NCBI GenBank assembly: GCA_001303545.1
Contig: LJUA01000089.1
Coordinates: 1 to 5,512 of the forward strand
Direction of reading: 5' to 3'
From: Dehalococcoidia bacterium SM23_28_2
Lineage (GTDB): Bacteria > Chloroflexota > Dehalococcoidia > SM23-28-2
Length of the DNA stretch: 5,512 nt
Under the pieces are notes generated by a model. The model did no database searches, was not told the DNA's origin, and saw only the letters and a program-made list of their open reading frames with translations. Both the position numbers and the translations under genes were made by a program. Shown here piece after piece: positions 1 through 4,360 of the stretch. The stretch's first letter is position 1; every line of letters begins with the position of its first letter.

Positions 1-72
1 CCGCTGGACGTGATGTTCGAAGCAGCCCGCAAGGCACTCGCGCCGACAGCGGTGAAGGGCAGCGAGGACTAG
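1..72 (+). CDS. aroE: C-terminal tail of an upstream gene, probably shikimate dehydrogenase (AroE), partial
   Basis: The first 23 codons are open in frame 1 and end at TAG (70-72). The visible peptide begins PLDVMFEAARKAL and then runs into a short Ala/Lys/Glu tail. A P-[IL]-[DE]-V-M-x-x-A-A pattern followed by a short helix is typical of the AroE C-terminus, where the last helix packs back on the NADP-binding domain. AroE reduces 3-dehydroshikimate to shikimate with NADPH in the cytoplasm, step four of the chorismate pathway. The neighbouring aroC, aroK and aroB genes support the call, and only 16 nt separate its stop from the aroC start. The 5' part lies outside the window, so catalytic Lys/Asp residues cannot be checked. 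Another aro-operon protein with a similar tail cannot be excluded. Confidence 0.6.
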   Translation, partial: PLDVMFEAARKALAPTAVKGSED

Positions 73-74
73 GC

Positions 75-82
75 AAGGGAGG
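75..82 (+). promoter_or_regulatory. Shine-Dalgarno for aroC
   Basis: AAGGGAGG lies six bases before the GTG at 89. It is a strong anti-16S match at good spacing. It supports GTG 89 as the real aroC start and is the clearest ribosome binding site in the window. The downstream genes rely on overlap or near-zero gaps instead. Confidence 0.75.
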
Positions 83-88
83 CCATCT

Positions 89-1255
89 GTGTTCCGCTTT
101 CTTACCGCCGGCGAATCCCACGGCAAGGCCCTGTCGGTCATCATCGAAGGGCTCCCCGCAGGCCTGCCCCTCACCGAGGACTACATCGCGCTCGACCTGC
201 GGCGTCGCCAGGGAGGCCACGGCCGCGGCCAGCGCCAACAGATCGAGGAGGACCGAGCGGAGATCCTCTCCGGCGTGCGCCACGGCCTGACCCTGGGCAG
301 CCCCCTGAGCCTGGTGATCCGCAACCGCGACTGGCCGAACTGGCAGGACGTAATGCAAGTGGAGCCGACAACAGAGGCGACCGAGAAGTTGACCCGCCTC
401 CGCCCTGGCCACGCCGACCTGGCCGGCGCCATCAAGTACGGCCAGGACGACGTGCGCCCTATCCTGGAGCGCGCCAGCGCCCGCGAGACGGCGGCGCGAG
501 TAGCCGTAGGAGCCGTCGCCCGCCGCTTCCTGGAGGAGTTCGGCATCGCTGTCCACAGCCACACGCTGGCCGTCGGCGACGTGACCGCCGAGCCGCAGGG
601 CGAGCCCGACTGGGCCTCGGTGGAGGAATCGCCGGTCCGCTGCGCCAACCGTGAGGCCTCCCAGCAAATGGTTCGGGCTATCGACGTCGCCCGCGAGGCC
701 GGCGACAGCCTGGGCGGCATCTTCGAGGTGTGGGCCGCAGGCGTGCCCATCGGCCTGGGCAGCCACGTCCACTGGGACCGCAGGCTGGACGGCCGCCTGG
801 CACAGGCGGTCATGAGCATCCAGGCCGTCAAGGGGGTGGGGATCGGCGGCGGCTTCGCCCTCGCTCGCCTACCGGGCTCTCAGGCCCACGACGTCATCCT
901 GCCCGTCGACCAGTGGGGCGATCGTCCCTGGCGACACGCCACCAATCGGGCCGGCGGCCTGGAGGGCGGCATGACTAACGGCGAGCCGATCATCGTGCGG
1001 GCGGCCCTCAAGCCCATCTCTACCCTGGCCAAGCCCCTGCCCTCGGCCGACCTGGCCACCGGCGAGGCGATCGAGGCCCACTACGAGCGCAGCGACGTCT
1101 GCGTGGTGCCCGCCGCCGGCGTCATCGGCGAGGCGATGGTGGCCATCGTCCTGGCCGAGGCGATGCTGGCCAAGTTCGGCGGCGACCACATAGAAGAGAC
1201 CAAGCGCAACTATCAGGGCTACCTCAAGACCATCAGCCCGAGGGGCAAGAAGTGA
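89..1255 (+). CDS. aroC: Chorismate synthase AroC
   Basis: This is a 388-residue cytoplasmic enzyme, normal length for the family. It performs the last step of the shikimate pathway, the anti-1,4 elimination of phosphate from EPSP to give chorismate, and uses reduced FMN as cofactor. All three family signatures are present: GESHG at residues 8-12, the ERASARETAARVAVGA block at 127-142, and RSDVCVVPAAGVIGEAM at 334-350. Also visible are the Gly/Arg-rich FMN/substrate loop near 42-49, RPGHAD at 105-110 carrying the second conserved His (H108), the VKGVGIGGGFA loop at 247-257, and NRAGGLEGGMTNGEP at 286-300. No key residue appears missing. The start is GTG, chosen because a strong Shine-Dalgarno sits six bases upstream and the family N-terminus (MFRFLTAGESHG) begins there. 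The stop TGA overlaps the next gene's ATG by one base. Confidence 0.97.
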   Translation: MFRFLTAGESHGKALSVIIEGLPAGLPLTEDYIALDLRRRQGGHGRGQRQQIEEDRAEILSGVRHGLTLGSPLSLVIRNRDWPNWQDVMQVEPTTEATEKLTRLRPGHADLAGAIKYGQDDVRPILERASARETAARVAVGAVARRFLEEFGIAVHSHTLAVGDVTAEPQGEPDWASVEESPVRCANREASQQMVRAIDVAREAGDSLGGIFEVWAAGVPIGLGSHVHWDRRLDGRLAQAVMSIQAVKGVGIGGGFALARLPGSQAHDVILPVDQWGDRPWRHATNRAGGLEGGMTNGEPIIVRAALKPISTLAKPLPSADLATGEAIEAHYERSDVCVVPAAGVIGEAMVAIVLAEAMLAKFGGDHIEETKRNYQGYLKTISPRGKK

Positions 1256-2082
1256 TGGCCACGCCCACCAACGGCATCATCGACGTCTGGGCCCAGCCGG
1301 GCTTTCCTCGATTGCTACACATGCCGGAGATGGAATCCCTGCGGAGGTGGGCCAAGGTCGCTCCACCGCCGGCGGGCATACCCATCGAGGCCACCCTGGC
1401 GGAGATGGATGCGACGGGGGTGGAGAAGGCCTTCCTGCGCGCCTGGATGCGGCCGGAGGAGGTCCTCGTCTCCAACGATGACGTCGCCGCCATCGTTCAG
1501 AAGTACCCCGATCGCTTCCTGGGGATGGCCACCGTCGACCCCCGCAAACCGATGGCCGCCGTGCGAGAGCTGGAGCGCGCCGTCAAGGAGCTTGGCCTGA
1601 GGGCGCTGCACATGCTCCCCTGGATCTGGAATCTTCCCCCCAACGACAAGCTGTACTATCCGCTGTTCGTGAAGTGCATCGAGCTGGGCATACCCTTCTG
1701 CTCCCAGGTAGGGCATACCGGCCCCATGTGCCCGTCGGAGCCGGGCCGGCCGATACCCTACATCGATGAGGTTGCCCTGGCCTTCCCCGAGCTGACCATC
1801 GTGGGCGGCCACATTGGCTACCCCTGGACGGACGAGATGATCGGCCTGGCGGCCAAATACCCCAACGTCTACATCGACACGTCGGCTCACCTGCCCAAAT
1901 ACTACCCGCCGGCGCTGGTGCAGTTCATGAACAGTCGCGGCCAGGATAAGGTGATGTTCGCCACCAACTACCCCATGCTGTTTTTCACGCCGTGCATTTC
2001 GCAGATCGAAGGGCTGGGCCTCAAGCCGGAGGCCCAGGAGAAGTTCCTCCGCCTCAATGCCATTCGCGTCTTCGGGCTGTAG
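1255..2082 (+). CDS. Amidohydrolase-2-like TIM-barrel protein (COG2159/PF04909 type) inside the aro operon
   Basis: The 275-residue protein resembles the amidohydrolase 2 superfamily (ACMSD, gamma-resorcylate decarboxylase and relatives), which are usually metal-dependent hydrolases or decarboxylases. Family landmarks are QVGHTGP (H154), the IPYIDEVALAFPEL helix, VGGHIGYPWTDEM (H186), NVYIDTSAH at 204-212, VMFATNYPM at 233-241 and the ending NAIRVFGL. The usual N-terminal metal motif D-x-H-x-H appears as D10-V-W12-A-Q14, and the usual late Asp (G-S/T-D-x-P) is N238. Three classical metal ligands are therefore replaced. From memory, the IDxWxQ and TNYPM variants recur in a subgroup, so this may be a family trait and not decay. 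There is no signal peptide. The start ATG overlaps the aroC stop as TGATG; an in-frame GTG three bases earlier (1252) is the alternative. An AGGGG at 1241-1245 could serve either start. Substrate and role are unknown. The position suggests a link to aromatic metabolism. Confidence 0.85.
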   Translation: MATPTNGIIDVWAQPGFPRLLHMPEMESLRRWAKVAPPPAGIPIEATLAEMDATGVEKAFLRAWMRPEEVLVSNDDVAAIVQKYPDRFLGMATVDPRKPMAAVRELERAVKELGLRALHMLPWIWNLPPNDKLYYPLFVKCIELGIPFCSQVGHTGPMCPSEPGRPIPYIDEVALAFPELTIVGGHIGYPWTDEMIGLAAKYPNVYIDTSAHLPKYYPPALVQFMNSRGQDKVMFATNYPMLFFTPCISQIEGLGLKPEAQEKFLRLNAIRVFGL

Positions 2083-2085
2083 GCT

Positions 2086-3798
2086 ATGAAGCGAGCTCAG
2101 CGCATCATCCTCACCGGCTTCTCGGGCACCGGCAAGAGCGAGGTGGCCCGCCTGGTGGCTGACCGCCTCGGCTGGCAGGCCGTGGACAGCGACGACGTCA
2201 TCGTGCAGAAGGCCGGCAAGCCCATCCCGGCCATCTTCGGAGAGGACGGCGAACCTCACTTCCGGAGCCTGGAGCACAACGTGCTTCGCCAGCTTTGCTC
2301 CCAGCCCGAGATGGTCATCGCTGCCGGCGGAGGAGCCATACTGAGCGCCGACAACCGCCGCCTGATGGCCCAGGGTGGCTTCATCGTCTGCCTGGAGGCC
2401 CGGCCGGAGACCATCCTGGCGCGCCTGCGCCCACAGTTCGAGAGCGATCCCGTTGCCCGCCCGCTCCTGGCCACCCCCGACTCGCTGGGCCGCATTCGTG
2501 AGCTGAAGAGCTTTCGCCAGCCCTACTATGCCCTCGCTGACCATACGGTGCACACCGACGGCCTGAGCATGGAGCAGGTGGCCGCCGAGGTCGTTCACGC
2601 CTGGCAACAGCTTTCTCCGACCGCCCTGGAAGACAAAGGGAGGGTGGCCGCACTGGCCACCGCTCCTTCCGCCCGCGAGGCGAACGCCCCCTACCGTCAG
2701 CCATCCGGAGCGGCCTGCGTGGTGCAAACTAGCAGCGCCGCCTATCCCGTGTTCGTCGCCTGGGGCGCCCTCGCAGACCTGGGCCGGCGCATGGCCGAGG
2801 CCGGCCTCGCTGGCCGCGCCTATCTGATCAGCGACAGCATGGTGCACGCCCGCTGGGGCACCGCCGCCGAGGAGGCCCTGCAAGCGGCGGGATTCAGGGT
2901 AGCCTCTCACGTTGTCCCCGCCGGCGAGACCAGCAAGAGCCTGGAGACGGCCGCCGCCATCTACGACTGGCTCGTCTCCCAGCGAGCGGAACGGGGCGAG
3001 GCCATCGTTCCTCTTGGCGGCGGCATGGTCTGCGACCTGGCTGGCTTCGTGGCCGCCACCTTCCTGCGCGGCCTGCCCCTCGTCCACGTCCCCACGAGCC
3101 TCCTGGCCATGGTGGACGCCGCCATCGGCGGGAAGGTAGCGGTCAACCACAGGGAGGCCAAGAACCTCATCGGCGCCTTCTACCAGCCCCGCCTGGTGCT
3201 GGCCGACGTGTCCACCCTCCAGAGCCTGCCGCCGCGAGAGCTCACCGCCGGCTGGGCAGAGGTCATCAAGCACGCTCTGATCATGGACGAGGAACTCCTG
3301 CGCCTGCTGGAGGAGAAGGCCGAGGCCGCCGTGAGCCTGGAGCCGGCGGTGACCACCGAGGTCATCAGCCGCAGCGTCGCCCTCAAGGCGGCGGTGGTCA
3401 GCGAGGACGAACGGGAGGAGACCGGCCGACGCACTATCCTCAACTACGGCCACACCATCGGACACGGCCTGGAGACAGCCGCCGAGTATGCCGACATGCT
3501 GCACGGCGAAGCGGTAGCTGTGGGCATGGCCGGCGCCGCTCGCATCGCCTGCCGCATGGGGCTCCTTCCGCCGGACCTAGCCGAGCGGCAGGACGCCCTC
3601 ATCGCCAGGTTCGGCCTGCCCCTGCGAGCGAGCGGGCTCGATGCCGCGAAGGTGCTGGCAGCGATGACTCTGGACAAGAAGATCAAGGGCGGCGCCATCC
3701 GCTGGGTGCTCCTGGAGGACATCGGCCGGCCGGTCATCCGCCAAGATGTGCCGCCCGAGCTGGTCGAGGAGGTAGTGGGCGAGCTGCTGTCAGCGTAG
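2086..3798 (+). CDS. aroKB: Bifunctional shikimate kinase / 3-dehydroquinate synthase (AroK-AroB fusion)
   Basis: The 570-residue fusion catalyses two non-consecutive shikimate steps. Residues 1 to about 177 are shikimate kinase (ATP + shikimate to shikimate-3-phosphate): Walker A GFSGTGKS at 11-18, D34-S-D36, FR at 59-60, GGG at 81-83, lid Arg in ARPLL (R125), and R144 in FRQPYY. Residues about 178-208 are an Ala-rich linker. Residues about 209-570 are dehydroquinate synthase (DAHP to 3-dehydroquinate, NAD- and divalent-metal-dependent): PAGETSKSLE at 278-287, GGGMVCDLAGF at 311-321, PTSLLAMVDAAIGGK at 336-350, KNLIGAFYQP at 359-368, and the three metal ligands E392 (AEVIKH), H456 (NYGHTIGH) and H473 (LHGEAVAVG). 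Both active sites look intact. There is no frameshift and the linker is continuous. AroK-AroB fusions in this order are known, for example in Thermotoga. The ATG is 3 nt after the previous stop with no good Shine-Dalgarno, so coupling is likely. Confidence 0.96.
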   Translation: MKRAQRIILTGFSGTGKSEVARLVADRLGWQAVDSDDVIVQKAGKPIPAIFGEDGEPHFRSLEHNVLRQLCSQPEMVIAAGGGAILSADNRRLMAQGGFIVCLEARPETILARLRPQFESDPVARPLLATPDSLGRIRELKSFRQPYYALADHTVHTDGLSMEQVAAEVVHAWQQLSPTALEDKGRVAALATAPSAREANAPYRQPSGAACVVQTSSAAYPVFVAWGALADLGRRMAEAGLAGRAYLISDSMVHARWGTAAEEALQAAGFRVASHVVPAGETSKSLETAAAIYDWLVSQRAERGEAIVPLGGGMVCDLAGFVAATFLRGLPLVHVPTSLLAMVDAAIGGKVAVNHREAKNLIGAFYQPRLVLADVSTLQSLPPRELTAGWAEVIKHALIMDEELLRLLEEKAEAAVSLEPAVTTEVISRSVALKAAVVSEDEREETGRRTILNYGHTIGHGLETAAEYADMLHGEAVAVGMAGAARIACRMGLLPPDLAERQDALIARFGLPLRASGLDAAKVLAAMTLDKKIKGGAIRWVLLEDIGRPVIRQDVPPELVEEVVGELLSA

Positions 3799-3802
3799 GA
3801 TC

Positions 3803-4108
3803 ATGAATGAAGCGTCTGAATCCGCGGCAGCCGCCGTCTCCCTGCATGCCATCGCGAAGGGCCGTGTGCAGGGCGTGAACTTCCGCGACTTCGTATGCAG
3901 CCGCGCGGTTTCCCTGGGTCTGACGGGCTACGTGCGCAATCTGCCTGACATGCGCTCGGTGGAGGTGGTGGCGGAGGGCCAGCGCGAACGACTGGAGCGG
4001 CTCGTTGAGCACCTCAGGGAAGGGCCACGGCAGGCGCGGGTGAACAGCGTCGACGTGCGGTGGGGAGAGGCCAGCGGGCAGTACGCGCGGTTCAGAATAG
4101 CGTTCTAG
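3803..4108 (+). CDS. acyP: Acylphosphatase
   Basis: The 101-residue protein matches the acylphosphatase family, small cytoplasmic ferredoxin-like enzymes that hydrolyse the carboxyl-phosphate bond of acyl phosphates such as acetyl phosphate and 1,3-bisphosphoglycerate. The phosphate-binding loop GRVQGVNFR spans residues 20-28 with catalytic R28. GYVRNLPD at 42-49 carries the catalytic Asn (N46). VEVVAEG at 53-59 and the LREGPRQARV helix at 71-80 follow. It has about ten extra N-terminal residues (Ser/Ala/Glu-rich) over a typical 90-residue acylphosphatase, and Met-Arg-Ser where a Gly-Arg/Asn turn is usual after LPD. The ATG is four bases after the aroKB stop. The only purine-rich match (AGGA, 3797-3800) is just two bases from it, too near for a normal site, so re-initiation by ribosomes finishing aroKB is likely. 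It is the last gene of the operon. A functional tie to the shikimate pathway is not evident. Confidence 0.93.
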   Translation: MNEASESAAAAVSLHAIAKGRVQGVNFRDFVCSRAVSLGLTGYVRNLPDMRSVEVVAEGQRERLERLVEHLREGPRQARVNSVDVRWGEASGQYARFRIAF

Positions 4109-4138
4109 TCCCGCTCCTTACCTCAGCGAAGCCGACCC

Positions 4139-4267
4139 TCAACTCCGGAGGAGACACTCCGTCTGGGAAGTCAATATAGGGCGGTCGAGGGCCTCCTTGG
4201 AGCGCTTGAGAGCCTCCGTAGAAGGTGATCTCTTGGGATGTCTACGCTTCAACACTAGCTTGACCAT
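4139..4267 (-). CDS. Doubtful small ORF, 42 residues, unrecognised
   Basis: An ATG at 4267-4265 on the - strand opens a frame that runs to TGA at 4141-4139. The product is basic at the N-terminus (MVKLVLKRRHPKRS) and then carries a short helix-prone stretch (TEALKRSKEALDRP). I do not recognise it. The GC-ending codons in the middle (AAG, CGC, GAG, GCC, CTC, GAC) resemble real coding usage, but the ends do not. There is no good Shine-Dalgarno before the ATG. It lies 93 nt beyond the moeA stop on the same strand. It may be chance, a decayed gene fragment or a true small protein. The length is too short to decide from sequence alone. Confidence 0.15.
   Translation of the reverse strand: MVKLVLKRRHPKRSPSTEALKRSKEALDRPILTSQTECLLRS
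4143..4161. repeat. CTCCGGAG palindrome with overlapping 5-bp hairpin downstream of acyP
   Basis: CTCCGGAG (4143-4150) is a perfect 8-bp palindrome. The CGGAG within it can also pair with CTCCG at 4157-4161 across a six-base loop. It starts 34 bases after the acyP stop. No T-tract follows on the + strand, so it is at most a weak transcript-end structure. It may be chance in GC-rich DNA. Confidence 0.25.
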
Positions 4268-4313
4268 AACCGTCTGTTAAGACGATCTGAAGAGGGCATT
4301 GTTACGGTCATGG
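4264..4313. repeat. Imperfect inverted repeat, 10-bp arms
   Basis: CCATAACCGT (4264-4273) and ACGGTCATGG (4304-4313) are reverse complements at nine of ten positions. The single mismatch is A·C in + strand RNA but a G·U wobble in - strand RNA, so the - strand transcript (moeA read-through) folds better. The 30-base interior includes part of a second hairpin, CGTCT-GTTA-AGACG (4271-4284), which competes with the long arm for 4271-4273. It could be an RNA 3' end structure, a protein-binding dyad or a small element remnant. No T-tract follows. Confidence 0.35.
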
Positions 4314-4326
4314 CGAGCAGGTTAGG

Positions 4327-4349
4327 TGAGCGGCTGGCGATGCCGCTCA
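4327..4349 (-). terminator. Hairpin just downstream of moeA, candidate transcript-end structure without U-tract
   Basis: TGAGCGGC (4327-4334) and GCCGCTCA (4342-4349) form a perfect 8-bp stem with a seven-base loop. It begins 11 bases past the moeA stop on the - strand. Position and stem strength fit a terminator or 3'-end stabilising hairpin for moeA. On the - strand, however, the following bases are CACCTAACC and not a run of T, and the + strand side also lacks one. Classical Rho-independent termination is therefore not supported. The structure could act with Rho, or simply protect the mRNA 3' end. Confidence 0.4.
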
Positions 4350-4360
4350 AGGCCGGACGG

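Larger units (their letters stand above)
1..4108 (+). other. Predicted shikimate-pathway transcription unit (aroE tail, aroC, amidohydrolase, aroKB, acyP)
   Basis: Five same-strand genes have junctions of +16, -1, +3 and +4 nt. No gap is large enough for an internal terminator, and I see no convincing internal promoter. The promoter must lie left of the window. The visible set covers dehydroquinate synthase, shikimate dehydrogenase (tail), shikimate kinase and chorismate synthase. Dehydroquinate dehydratase (AroD) and EPSP synthase (AroA) are absent here and may be upstream of aroE. Operon status is inferred from spacing only. Confidence 0.8.
4109..4360. other. Convergent intergenic region between acyP and moeA
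   Basis: These 252 bases separate the 3' ends of acyP (+) and moeA (-). Base composition is visibly less GC-rich than the flanking genes, notably 4200-4310. It contains an 8-bp perfect hairpin (4327-4349), a 10-bp imperfect inverted repeat (4264-4313), a small 5-bp hairpin (4271-4284), a CTCCGGAG palindrome (4143-4150) and a doubtful 42-codon ORF on the - strand (4139-4267). I see no tRNA, no CRISPR-like repeat and no run of T that would complete a classical intrinsic terminator on either strand. The + strand reading from 4310 into moeA is open but antisense to moeA and is not a gene. Confidence 0.7.

Noticed and set aside
181..831. A 216-codon - strand frame antisense to aroC
   Set aside because: It is an Arg/Ser/Ala-rich translation with no motif, lying wholly inside a chorismate synthase gene with all signatures intact.
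1315..3504. A 729-codon open frame on the - strand, antisense to the amidohydrolase and aroKB
   Set aside because: Its codons are exact complements of the sense codons, so a stop can arise only where the sense strand uses Leu CTA/TTA or Ser TCA, which are scarce in this GC-rich DNA. It ends at a sense CTA (1315-1317). The product is low-complexity, Gly/His/Ala-rich, with no family resemblance.
4327..4349. Classical Rho-independent terminator
   Set aside because: The stem is good, but neither strand has a run of T after it. It is kept only as a candidate 3'-end hairpin.
4109..4360. tRNA gene, CRISPR repeat or attachment site
   Set aside because: No cloverleaf pairing, no regular direct repeats and no integrase nearby were seen. 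The inverted repeats are short and non-periodic.
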